NCBI GenBank assembly: GCA_964517875.1
Contig: CAZFEU010000025.1
Span: 1-32,099 of the forward strand
Length of the DNA stretch: 32,099 bases
Direction: 5' to 3'
Source: JAJPXC01 sp964517875
Lineage (GTDB): Bacteria > Bacteroidota > Bacteroidia > Bacteroidales > Muribaculaceae
Part shown: positions 15,314 to 22,533 of the stretch, one piece after another
Position numbering within the stretch: the stretch's first letter is position 1
Layout: every line of letters begins with the position of its first letter
Position numbers and translations under genes: made by a program
Notes under the pieces: generated by a model
Databases searched by the model: none
Told to the model about the DNA's origin: nothing
What the model saw: only the letters and a program-made list of their open reading frames with translations

Positions 15314-15979
15314 ATGACGCTCATACAACAGCTTGCAGAGACCATTACCACGTTCGTTGAGCATCAGCAGGAGCTGATGTTCAATGAACGCGATTTCCAG
15401 ATGCAGCTGGCTGTGGCTTTGCGGGCATCAGGAAACTTTGACGACGTGGAGGTGGAATATTTCATTCCCAATAAGGTGGCAACTTCCAAAGGCTATGAAT
15501 GGGATAGCGATCTGCGTCTTGACATAGTGGTGGAGAGCGACGGAAAATACGCGGTTGTGGAGTTGAAATACCCTACTAAACGCATTGTCACCGATATCCG
15601 GCGGTTCGATACGCTACTCCCGGGAGTGGAAATCGTGAAAAATCATGGCGCTCAGGACATCGTAAGCTATAATTTCTGGAAAGATGTGCGCCGCATTGAG
15701 ATAATAAGGGCTCTTTTCCCCGACAGCGTTGTAGGCGGAATAGCCGTGATGCTCACCAATGAGCTTTACTATACCCGCGGGCCGCGCCAGGGTTCGATAT
15801 GCGAAGCTTTTTCCACAGCCGACGGCAGAACCGACATACATGGGCTATTGCAATGGGCACGCCCCACTGCCACATCCAAAGGATTGCCCGCTTTCTCGTT
15901 AGACGGTCGATATTCTTTGAAATGGCATAGCACTGAAATAGAAAATCACAAATTTTATTACACCTTAATAAAAATATAA
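15314..15979 (+). CDS. PD-(D/E)XK nuclease-like protein
   Basis: A 221-residue protein with the core of the PD-(D/E)XK nuclease fold: a helix with Glu25 (NERDFQMQLAVAL), Asp70 in LRLDIVV at the end of one strand, and E83-x-K85 in YAVVELKYPT on the next. This E...D...ExK arrangement is that of restriction-endonuclease-like metal-dependent DNases. No methyltransferase, helicase or specificity subunit is adjacent. The C-terminal third (about 150-221) has no recognisable motif. It is the second gene of the island operon and its stop is one base before the next start. A nucleic-acid-cleaving role is inferred from fold residues only; some members of this superfamily have lost activity. Confidence 0.72.
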   Translation: MTLIQQLAETITTFVEHQQELMFNERDFQMQLAVALRASGNFDDVEVEYFIPNKVATSKGYEWDSDLRLDIVVESDGKYAVVELKYPTKRIVTDIRRFDTLLPGVEIVKNHGAQDIVSYNFWKDVRRIEIIRALFPDSVVGGIAVMLTNELYYTRGPRQGSICEAFSTADGRTDIHGLLQWARPTATSKGLPAFSLDGRYSLKWHSTEIENHKFYYTLIKI

Positions 15980-15980
15980 T

Positions 15981-16241
15981 ATGGCAGTAAAGACTACCGC
16001 TTCTGGCAAGATGGATAAACGCACCAAGGAGTATAAGGAACTCAAGGAGCGCCTTGCCAAAGCACGCGCCGCCAAGGCGAAATCATCAGCCCCCAAGAAG
16101 CAGACCTCCAAGCTGAAGAGGACAGCTTCAGGCAAGGTCGACAAACGCACCAAAGAAGGTAAGGCCATAGCCGCGCGCATGGCTAAGGCTCGCAAGGCCA
16201 AGAACTCTCTCGCCAACCGCTTGAAACGTCTATTCAAATAA
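15981..16241 (+). CDS. Small Lys/Arg-rich tandem-repeat protein
   Basis: An 86-residue highly basic protein built from two copies of a module with a 42-residue period. TASGKMDKRTKE at 6-17 recurs as TASGKVDKRTKE at 48-59, each followed by a helix rich in Ala, Lys and Arg (KERLAKARAAKAK and AARMAKARKAKNS). It ends in a basic amphipathic RLKRLFK. Composition and the absence of signal or membrane segments suggest nucleic-acid binding in the cytoplasm, but this is inference from charge. It begins one base after the nuclease-like gene, so the two are probably translationally coupled, which hints at a joint role. Confidence 0.8.
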   Translation: MAVKTTASGKMDKRTKEYKELKERLAKARAAKAKSSAPKKQTSKLKRTASGKVDKRTKEGKAIAARMAKARKAKNSLANRLKRLFK

Positions 16242-16257
16242 CTAAATTCTAAAAATT

Positions 16258-16683
16258 ATGAAAACACCCACTATAACCCTCGGCTCTATTTTGGCCGCAA
16301 TCATATGGGCTGATGGAGAATACTCGGAAGTGGAGCACACCATTATCGGCGAGATCGCCGAGGCCCTCGGAATTCCTGAGAAAGAACTGTCAATGAACAT
16401 CACCGCCGCCCTCGTCGAACTCAAAAACATGGACGAGGAGCAGGCCACCGACTTCGCAGTGAAGCACGCAGCCAAGGTCAACGATGAAGAGACCGGCGAA
16501 GTTTACCAGGCCCTCCTGCAGATGGCCCTCTGCGACAACGTGCTCACATATGGCGAGGTGCACAATCTACTCGCCCTTGCCGAGGCCCTTGACATCGACC
16601 AGGATGCTGCTGTGCTCATGCTCTGCGACCTCGTGAAGACCGAGCCCGAACTCGAAGTGTCATTTGAACCCGAAGAAGAATAA
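16258..16683 (+). CDS. TerB-like domain protein
   Basis: A 141-residue all-helical acidic protein resembling the TerB (tellurite-resistance B) fold. The family's paired acidic motifs appear twice: ADGEYSEVE at 18-26 and CDNVLTYGEV about 70 residues later, each preceding a helix with Leu and Ala. TerB domains bind metal ions through such acidic clusters and occur in membrane-linked stress and phage-response gene sets. The C-terminus is a run of acidic residues (SFEPEEE). No terC, terD or terZ genes are present, so this is not a standard ter operon. It is six bases upstream of the OmpA-type gene, which suggests that the two products work together at the membrane. Confidence 0.75.
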   Translation: MKTPTITLGSILAAIIWADGEYSEVEHTIIGEIAEALGIPEKELSMNITAALVELKNMDEEQATDFAVKHAAKVNDEETGEVYQALLQMALCDNVLTYGEVHNLLALAEALDIDQDAAVLMLCDLVKTEPELEVSFEPEEE

Positions 16684-16688
16684 ACCCA

Positions 16689-17633
16689 ATGGCAAGCAAA
16701 ATTAAGGTTTACGGCAAGGCTCAGAACCGCACAGCCCTTGGCATTGCCCATGCATATGCGGTGATGAATCCCTACGCCACTCTTGACGACTTACGTAAAG
16801 CATTCCCCAATTCAATCTGCCCCGACAAGGGTGTACCTGAAAACTTCCTTCCCCTGGATGAGGCCGAGAAATATAACGAAAAGATGAGCCTCTACTTCGC
16901 CAAGCCCGACGAAGTAATCGAGCTTCAAGATGGCTCTAAGATTGCTCTGGCTCAGGTATGGTCAAAATCCTCTTTCGACCGCATTGTGGAGCAGGGCAAG
17001 CGCTACGACGTGGAGGTTGCCGAGTTTGAGAAGACCATGAAGGGTGAAAAAGGTGGCTACCGCCTGGAATATCTCCACGGCTATGTCCCCCCCGTGCTCG
17101 CTCCGGTCGAGGAGAAGAAGAAAAAGAGCAAAGCATGGCTCTGGATACTGCTGCTCCTCTTGATTGCTGCCGGCGTGATCGCTTACCTTCTCACTCGCAC
17201 ACCCGAGGTGGTGGAGAAAAAAGTTGAAGTTGAGAAGGAGGTTGTGGTTGAGAAGGAGGTTGTGGTCCGCGATACTGTCTATGTGCAGCAGGTGGAGGAG
17301 ATTGAGGCTATATTCAACGCCGCTCAGTTTGAACTGGGTAAAGCCGACCTCAACGACGACGCAAAGCTTGCCCTTAATGACCTCGCCAAGGTGATGAAGC
17401 AGAACCCCGAGCTGCGCCTGCGCATCGAAGGTCACACTTCGGCCGAAGGGGATCCGGCCTTGAACCAGACTCTCTCGGAGGCCCGCGCACAGGCCGCCGT
17501 GGATTTCCTTGTCAACAAAGAGGGTATCGACACATCGCGCCTTGAAGCTACCGGTAAAGGTAGCTCCGAACCCAAGGATCCCGAAAACCCTACATCCGAC
17601 GTGAATCGTCGCACCGAATTTGAAATTCTGTAA
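16689..17633 (+). CDS. Membrane-anchored protein with cytoplasmic head and OmpA-type peptidoglycan-binding tail
   Basis: A 314-residue protein without a cleavable signal. Residues 1-145 form a soluble head of unknown family (KIKVYGKAQNRTALGIAHAYAVMNPYATL, then DGSKIALAQVWS). A KKKKSK stretch precedes one transmembrane helix at 149-169, which by charge places the head in the cytoplasm and the rest in the periplasm. A charged Val/Glu/Lys linker (171-195) is encoded by an exact 18-base tandem repeat at 17229-17264. Residues about 205-314 are an OmpA C-terminal domain with EGHTSAEGD (D255) and the R266 region for binding diaminopimelate, ending NRRTEFEIL. It could link the cell wall to a cytoplasmic signal, as MotB and ZorB do, but no MotA-like partner is present. 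Confidence 0.88.
   Translation: MASKIKVYGKAQNRTALGIAHAYAVMNPYATLDDLRKAFPNSICPDKGVPENFLPLDEAEKYNEKMSLYFAKPDEVIELQDGSKIALAQVWSKSSFDRIVEQGKRYDVEVAEFEKTMKGEKGGYRLEYLHGYVPPVLAPVEEKKKKSKAWLWILLLLLIAAGVIAYLLTRTPEVVEKKVEVEKEVVVEKEVVVRDTVYVQQVEEIEAIFNAAQFELGKADLNDDAKLALNDLAKVMKQNPELRLRIEGHTSAEGDPALNQTLSEARAQAAVDFLVNKEGIDTSRLEATGKGSSEPKDPENPTSDVNRRTEFEIL
17229..17264 (+). repeat. 18-base tandem duplication in the linker of the OmpA-type gene
   Basis: GTTGAGAAGGAGGTTGTG occurs twice in direct succession, encoding part of the VEKEVV linker after the membrane helix. The reading frame is unchanged by copy number, so linker length could vary between strains. Confidence 0.8.
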
Positions 17634-17643
17634 CATTTAAGAA

Positions 17644-18717
17644 ATGGATTTATCGCAATTTAAAGATGCTTACGATGCCGTAGGAGGCGTTGACGGAATC
17701 AAAAAAGGGATATCGTCCGTGTCTTCCCTACTTTCCAAAAAAGAAAAAGATGGTGTCAAAGAATCGGCTAAGCATAAGCAGATAAATAATACCGAAAAAT
17801 CGGCCTCTCAGCCTGGATTATATAGCCCTGAACTTGAAAAGTTGATTACCATGGTGCTGGAAGGTGGCGAAGTGACTGACCGGGAGATGGAGATTCTATT
17901 GACTCGTGCTGAAAAAGAGGGCGTAGACCCTTTCGAATTTGAGCTCGTGATAAAGAAACGCCTGCGCCAACAAAAGGAGCAAATCGAACGGCTTAAGAAC
18001 CCGGTGACAGCCATTTCCGAAGCTTTTAAGATGGCTGAAGCAATGGCTAAGGAAGGAAAAGCGATTGTAAATGGCGATGCATTATCCAGTGTGCTGTCAT
18101 TGATCCCCGGCGTGGGTCAGGTGGGTGCAATAGGAGGGCTCGCTGCAAGCCTGATTAAGACGCCTTCGAATTTGAATGCGCTGAAAGCTGAAATCATCAG
18201 CAAAGCAATAATCCCGGAGGAAGAGTCGTATCTTTCTGATTTTATGCTTTTCTGTTATACACAGAGAGAGGTTGATATCGAAAAGAAGAGGTCGCGCATG
18301 ATGTCTGCCTCAGGCTTACTGTCGGATATGACCTTAGGGGCTTCATTGGACCTTATTCCCATCTGGACCACCAAGATCAACCAGCTGATCGGACGTGCAC
18401 GCATCCTTTACCCTCAGAGTGAACTGATCAAAAATACGATATCCCAGGTTTATGAATCGCCTGCCACCCGTCTGAGAAAAGCGAAATCGCGCGACTTTGG
18501 TACTTTTATATTTGAATTGCATTCTTTGGTGGCGCCTGAAGATAACCAGGAGCTGCTTGAAGTCGTAGCCTTCCTTTTTGAGAATTCATCTGAAGATGAA
18601 TACATTAAAGATGCTCACCATCAAATGTATAAAGCGGCTGAGCGTCGGTTTGCAGGAAACTCTGAGTTGACGAAACAATTAAAACAATATCGAGTAAAAA
18701 AATTTGGATTTTTTTAA
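17644..18717 (+). CDS. Island protein, 357 aa, function unknown
   Basis: Not assignable to a named family. Residues about 62-112 (ELEKLITMVLEGGEVTDREMEILLTRAEKEGVD) match the short helical pattern of an acidic-Gly turn followed by a helix that often accompanies TerB-type or SHOCT-like modules. A Gly-rich hydrophobic stretch (SLIPGVGQVGAIGGLAASLI, about 150-171) could touch or enter a membrane, but there is no signal peptide. The C-terminal half (200-357) is helical and charged, with KKFGFF at the end. The gene is visibly more A/T-rich, with more AAA, GAA and ATT codons, than the genes on either side, suggesting a different history. It lies 10 bases after the OmpA-type gene and 11 bases before the 104-aa gene. 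Confidence 0.82.
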   Translation: MDLSQFKDAYDAVGGVDGIKKGISSVSSLLSKKEKDGVKESAKHKQINNTEKSASQPGLYSPELEKLITMVLEGGEVTDREMEILLTRAEKEGVDPFEFELVIKKRLRQQKEQIERLKNPVTAISEAFKMAEAMAKEGKAIVNGDALSSVLSLIPGVGQVGAIGGLAASLIKTPSNLNALKAEIISKAIIPEEESYLSDFMLFCYTQREVDIEKKRSRMMSASGLLSDMTLGASLDLIPIWTTKINQLIGRARILYPQSELIKNTISQVYESPATRLRKAKSRDFGTFIFELHSLVAPEDNQELLEVVAFLFENSSEDEYIKDAHHQMYKAAERRFAGNSELTKQLKQYRVKKFGFF

Positions 18718-18728
18718 ATTATAAAACT

Positions 18729-19043
18729 ATGGCAGAATTCAAGATTGACGGCCGCATGAAAGTGAAAGGCCTGAAAGAAAAGTTCAAAGAGACTTTCGGT
18801 CTCACACTGCGTGTTTACACCACACTCACCTGCAAGTCACCGGCCAAGGATGACGCCACCCTCGCATCAATCCGCGCAGAGGGCGCCAAGGGTGGTGAGA
18901 TCACCGTAGGCTCCAACCGCAAGGTGGGCAGCTTCGAGAAGATGGTGGCCGATGCCTACGGTATCGGAGTGCAGGTTGCAAATGCTGACAACACCAAGCT
19001 CTCCAACGACGACGACACCCTCGCCGCCGCAGCCAAGAAGTAA
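18729..19043 (+). CDS. Tandem-duplicated 104-aa cytoplasmic protein
   Basis: A small soluble protein made of two related modules with a period of about 54 residues: RMKVKGLKEKFKETFGLTLRVY (9-30) followed by DDATLASIR, and NRKVGSFEKMVADAYGIGVQVA (63-84) followed by DDDTLAAAA. Conserved positions include the Val of KV (12/66), Gly24/78 and Val29/83. Similar short proteins occur in Bacteroidota, where they are uninformatively annotated; I know no function. It is the third member of this operon built as a tandem duplicate. Codon use is strongly biased toward C/G-ending codons, suggesting good expression. A G/C hairpin follows the stop codon. Confidence 0.82.
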   Translation: MAEFKIDGRMKVKGLKEKFKETFGLTLRVYTTLTCKSPAKDDATLASIRAEGAKGGEITVGSNRKVGSFEKMVADAYGIGVQVANADNTKLSNDDDTLAAAAKK

Positions 19044-19070
19044 AGCAATTTAAGATTGGCAAATGATAAT

Positions 19071-19097
19071 AGGGGGGGGATGTATAACACCCCCCCT
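19071..19097 (+). terminator. G/C-run hairpin, internal terminator or processing site
   Basis: A run of eight G (19072-19079) and a run of seven C (19090-19096), flanked by A and T, form a strong stem with a loop of about 10 bases, followed by TTTAATAATTTTTG. It lies between the 104-aa gene and the 82-aa gene. It may terminate some transcripts, protect the upstream mRNA, or both. Confidence 0.5.
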
Positions 19098-19118
19098 TTA
19101 ATAATTTTTGATTTCACC

Positions 19119-19367
19119 ATGAGTACAAAAGCCTACTATCAGAAACAGATCATAGATCTCCGCGCAAGAATAGCCCGCGAAAAGGAGGCGATGAAACGGG
19201 ATAATGAATCGTATGCCCGACTCATTAAAAGCGCTTCAACACCCTCAACAAAAGCGTCGTATAGAAAAAGTAAAGTCGACAAGGCCGAGAGCCACAAGCG
19301 CGCCATTGAGTCGATCAAACGGCAGATAGCCCAGGCTCAGCTCAACAAAGCGCGCGCTTCTAAATAA
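19119..19367 (+). CDS. Small basic coiled-coil protein, 82 aa
   Basis: A short soluble protein (MSTKAYYQKQIIDLRARIAREKEAM and so on) that is almost entirely helical, with two heptad-like stretches (about 5-38 and 50-80) separated by a Ser/Thr/Pro-containing turn (SASTPSTKAS). This suggests a helical hairpin or dimeric coiled coil. It is rich in Lys and Arg. The start is the ATG at 19119, after the G/C hairpin; an upstream in-frame TTG would put the hairpin inside the coding region, which is unlikely. It is 8 bases upstream of the two-helix membrane protein gene. I recognise no family. Confidence 0.7.
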   Translation: MSTKAYYQKQIIDLRARIAREKEAMKRDNESYARLIKSASTPSTKASYRKSKVDKAESHKRAIESIKRQIAQAQLNKARASK

Positions 19368-19375
19368 AGGTAGAT

Positions 19376-19771
19376 ATGGGTGCATTTTTCAAGTCTTTCT
19401 GGGGTCAATTAGGGAGAAGCACTGGCAAGCGCGTGAGCAATGCCATTTATGGAGATAAGTGGGCCACTCCATATCGTGTAGCCGTAAATAAGTCAAATGA
19501 TAAACAAGATAAGCGCAGCCGGTCGCATAGGGGAAAAAGAGTGGGAAAAAACAACCGAAACAGATACACCTACTCTGATTATGCCACCCGGCAAAGTTCG
19601 CCCAAGAAGCGCTCCTACAAATGGCTCTATTGGCTGGGAGGCTACATATTATTTGCCGGAACTTACAGCGCCATCATTAACCCGAACAAAGATGATGTAG
19701 TGCTTATCATAATGCTGTGGGTGGTGGTCATAATATATCTTTTATATAAAAATCATCGAAGCCGCAGATGA
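19376..19771 (+). CDS. Two-helix membrane protein with conserved-looking N-terminus, 131 aa
   Basis: An unrecognised protein with an N-terminal segment GAFFKSFWGQLGRSTGKRVSNAIYGDKWATPYR, a highly basic middle (about 40-80, with RSRSHRGKRVGKNNRNR), and two hydrophobic helices at the C-terminus (about 84-100 and 107-124) separated by NPNKDD. Both ends are probably cytoplasmic. Its last four bases overlap the start of the channel gene (ATGA at 19768-19771), so the two are likely translationally coupled, and the protein may be an accessory subunit of the channel. That role is inferred from position only. Confidence 0.78.
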   Translation: MGAFFKSFWGQLGRSTGKRVSNAIYGDKWATPYRVAVNKSNDKQDKRSRSHRGKRVGKNNRNRYTYSDYATRQSSPKKRSYKWLYWLGGYILFAGTYSAIINPNKDDVVLIIMLWVVVIIYLLYKNHRSRR

Positions 19772-21489
19772 AATTAAAACAGGATATTCTTTCTTTTCGC
19801 CGTAAATTAGGATTAGTGTTTGACGACAACCTCAGCACACGGCAATGGTATAACATTGTCGACTGGGTTATCGTCTTTATGATATTGTTAAGCTCAGTCG
19901 AGATATTCCTGGCCACGCTTCCCGTAGGGCCCGAGATGCAGCGCATTCTGAACATCATCAACGAGGTGACCCTGTGCTTCTTTATTGTTGAGGTGACCCT
20001 ACGCATATGGGCGGCCCCCGAGCAGAGCCCGAAATACAAGGGGATTAAAGGGCGTATACGCTACTGCTTCACATTCTACGGCTTTATCGACTTGATCTCC
20101 ACCTATCCTTTTTTGATTCAGTATTTCGTGCCCCTGTCGGCCAAAGGGCTTAAAGTGCTCCGCACGGCGCGTATTATACGAGTGTTTCGCATCACGCGCT
20201 ATGCCCGCAGCTTTAATCTCCTGTCCGACACCATCCGCGAGAAGAAGAACGAGCTGATTGTGTCGATGCAGTTTCTCGTGATCGTCACCTTCATCCTCTC
20301 CATCCTGCTGTATGTATATGAGCATGACGCGCAGCCCGAGGTATACGACAACGGCCTGCGGTCGGTGATATGGGCTTTCGCGCAGTATATCGGCGACCCG
20401 GGGCAGTTTGCCGACACGCCCCCTGTAACCGTGGCCGGCCGACTCATAGCCTGCCTTGTGGGTGTAATGGGGATTGCCATCGTGGCCGTGCCAGCCGGTA
20501 TACTGGGCGCGGGATTCACAGAGGCCATAGAAAACCGGAATAAGAGCGAACAGATCTCAGAAAACTCAGAAAAACTCTGCGCCGCTTTCGAGCGCAAACT
20601 TGACCGCCACACAGGCTATCAGATTGTGCCCCCATTTAAAAACCTGACGTTCCTTCAGGCACGGTTGGCTATGAAGGAAGATGAGATAATCGAGGCCGTT
20701 ACATCGCATGAAGCACCCAACTTCCGCCTTGTAAGCACTGCCACCACAATACCGCACAGCAAAATTGCGGTAGATAATCTTGCCATAGAGCATTATGTGA
20801 TTAACCGCCCCTACGGGCTCTGTATCGACCGCCAATCGCGCATCACGATTGTGTCACCGTCGAGCAATATCGACGCCGGCATCAGCAATTTTTCGTTTTA
20901 TGTAGCCCTGATAGGCAATTTCAACTACATTTCCAGGGAGATTGGGTCAACCGTGCCATATCGGTCGGTTTTTGTACATAATCCCGACAACGAGCCAGAG
21001 GAATATATGAGTTTTGCCGCCGACCTCGAAAAACTCGCCTCACGCCCTGGAGCCTGGACATTGACCCTACTTGTGGCCAGCGGTGCATTGGAACCGGAAT
21101 ACCCCGAGCAACTGCATTTCGGCGCAGGAGGCAAGAAAGGTGATGAAACCCTCGACGGCGAAAATCTCCTAATCAACGACAAAGAGACTTACCGCAAGCT
21201 CTACGAGGAGATGTCGAGAGTGATGAAAGAGGAATTCGAGCTCACCACGGAGCACCAGCGTCGTCACGACACATCAAATAAGAACCTGGTATTGCGAAAG
21301 ATTAACGCACCTGAGGCCAACCATATCGTGCTCCGCATCGAGTGGCACAAGATACTGTGGGATGATCGGCGCATCCAGCTGGCAAAGGCCATAGCCCAAG
21401 TGATGAAGGGGGTGATCGAGGGGGAAACGCTCGACCCTCCGGCCATACTCAAGAAAAAGGCCCTCGGCTACGACGGGTATCTACCGTGA
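19768..21489 (+). CDS. Voltage-gated-channel-like ion transporter with noncanonical selectivity filter
   Basis: A 573-residue protein whose first 260 residues follow the six-helix voltage-gated channel plan. S1 starts near residue 28, S4 is the Arg-rich RTARIIRVFRITRYAR at 132-147, S5 lies near 163-185, and S6 is AGRLIACLVGVMGIAIVAVPAG near 225-246. In the pore loop, the place of TVGYGD reads QYIGDPGQFAD (206-216), so the K+ signature is absent and ion selectivity cannot be assumed. After S6 comes a long soluble domain (about 270-573) of unknown family with alternating strands and helices, probably cytoplasmic and perhaps ligand-sensing. It is the last gene of the island operon and overlaps its neighbour by four bases. 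No terminator is seen before the convergent M23 gene seven bases away. Confidence 0.88.
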   Translation: MKLKQDILSFRRKLGLVFDDNLSTRQWYNIVDWVIVFMILLSSVEIFLATLPVGPEMQRILNIINEVTLCFFIVEVTLRIWAAPEQSPKYKGIKGRIRYCFTFYGFIDLISTYPFLIQYFVPLSAKGLKVLRTARIIRVFRITRYARSFNLLSDTIREKKNELIVSMQFLVIVTFILSILLYVYEHDAQPEVYDNGLRSVIWAFAQYIGDPGQFADTPPVTVAGRLIACLVGVMGIAIVAVPAGILGAGFTEAIENRNKSEQISENSEKLCAAFERKLDRHTGYQIVPPFKNLTFLQARLAMKEDEIIEAVTSHEAPNFRLVSTATTIPHSKIAVDNLAIEHYVINRPYGLCIDRQSRITIVSPSSNIDAGISNFSFYVALIGNFNYISREIGSTVPYRSVFVHNPDNEPEEYMSFAADLEKLASRPGAWTLTLLVASGALEPEYPEQLHFGAGGKKGDETLDGENLLINDKETYRKLYEEMSRVMKEEFELTTEHQRRHDTSNKNLVLRKINAPEANHIVLRIEWHKILWDDRRIQLAKAIAQVMKGVIEGETLDPPAILKKKALGYDGYLP

Positions 21490-21496
21490 CACCTTC

Positions 21497-22471
21497 TTAG
21501 CGCAGGCGTAGGGTTTGGCCGATTTTGAGCTTGGCGTTGGTGTTAATGCCGTTGAGCTTGCAGATCTGGCGAACCGACACACCGTTGTGAGTGGCGATGC
21601 GACTGAGCGAGTCACCCTTCTTCACCTTGTAGGTTTTTGAGCCTTTGCTCTTGGCTGTGCCATTGTTCTTCTGATTTTTGGCTTGCTCCTGCATGAAGCG
21701 CTGTTGGTGCTCCTGGTTGGCCTTGGGGTCGAAATTACGAGCCTCGGTGTAGGTGTTCTTGTTGAACACGTATTCGTCGGTGTGCACTGTCTGGTTGGCG
21801 AAGTCGAATATAGCCGAGGGGTTGATGGCGTAACCCATGAAGCGTGTCTCGAAGTGGAGATGTGAGCCGAATGAGCGTCCGGTGTTGCCGGCCAAAGCAA
21901 TGGGCTGACCGGCTTTGACGGTTTCGTCGGGCTTTACGAGAAATTTTGACAGGTGGCCGTAGATGGTTTCGAGCTCGTTGCTGTGACGGAGCACGAGATA
22001 GTAGCCGTAGCCTTTTCGCTCGTACTTGGCCAGACGCACTTTGCCGTCGAATGCGGCATAGATGGTGTCGCCGGTAGCTGCCTTAAGGTCGATACCCTTG
22101 TGCATTCGCTTGAAGCGGGGGCGGTAGCCGTAGGGAGAGGTAACGTAGCCGGGGCAAGGCATTGCGTAGTTGCTTACATTGATTTTGCGGCTTTGGGGCA
22201 CCTCGACGTTCTTGTAGGGGTTGACGCTCTGCGAGTCCCATCCCTCGGTGTAGATGTCCATTTCGGGCTCCTCTTCTTCGGCGAAGAGGTGCTCGAGGTA
22301 TTGGCTGGTGCCGTCGGTGGTGATGCGGTTGCCAATATTCACCTGGCCCGCTATAAGGTTGTTATGTTGCTGGTTGTGTTCGGAAGGTAGCTTGTATTCT
22401 TGCGCAAACATAGTGCCCGATGCAAGAGTCATCAGCGACAGTACGGTTGCTTTTATTTTATTAATGAGCAT
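21497..22471 (-). CDS. M23-family peptidoglycan endopeptidase with C-terminal LysM
   Basis: Secreted LytM/peptidase M23 protein, 324 residues, with signal peptide MLINKIKATVLSLMTLASGTMFA cleaved before QEYKL. The zinc site is complete: H124 and D128 in HKGID, H173 in YGHLSK, and H204-x-H206 in SHLHFE. A Gln/Asn/Lys-rich linker (about 235-280) leads to one LysM domain (KTYKVKKGDSLSRI, then KIGQTLRLR) that binds glycan strands. With all catalytic residues kept it is likely an active endopeptidase in cell-wall remodelling rather than an EnvC/NlpD-type activator. It lies 62 bases downstream of ndk on the same strand and probably shares its transcript. Confidence 0.93.
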   Translation of the reverse strand: MLINKIKATVLSLMTLASGTMFAQEYKLPSEHNQQHNNLIAGQVNIGNRITTDGTSQYLEHLFAEEEEPEMDIYTEGWDSQSVNPYKNVEVPQSRKINVSNYAMPCPGYVTSPYGYRPRFKRMHKGIDLKAATGDTIYAAFDGKVRLAKYERKGYGYYLVLRHSNELETIYGHLSKFLVKPDETVKAGQPIALAGNTGRSFGSHLHFETRFMGYAINPSAIFDFANQTVHTDEYVFNKNTYTEARNFDPKANQEHQQRFMQEQAKNQKNNGTAKSKGSKTYKVKKGDSLSRIATHNGVSVRQICKLNGINTNAKLKIGQTLRLR

Positions 22472-22533
22472 TAGAGTTATAAGGTGATTGAGAGGTTTAT
22501 TTGTTGGAGATTCAAGAGGAATGGAGGTAAGCG

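Noticed and set aside
14840..21489. Identification of the island as a classical tellurite-resistance (ter) or Zorya system.
   Set aside because: Only a TerB-like domain and an OmpA-type anchor are shared; terC, terD, MotA-like and helicase genes are absent.
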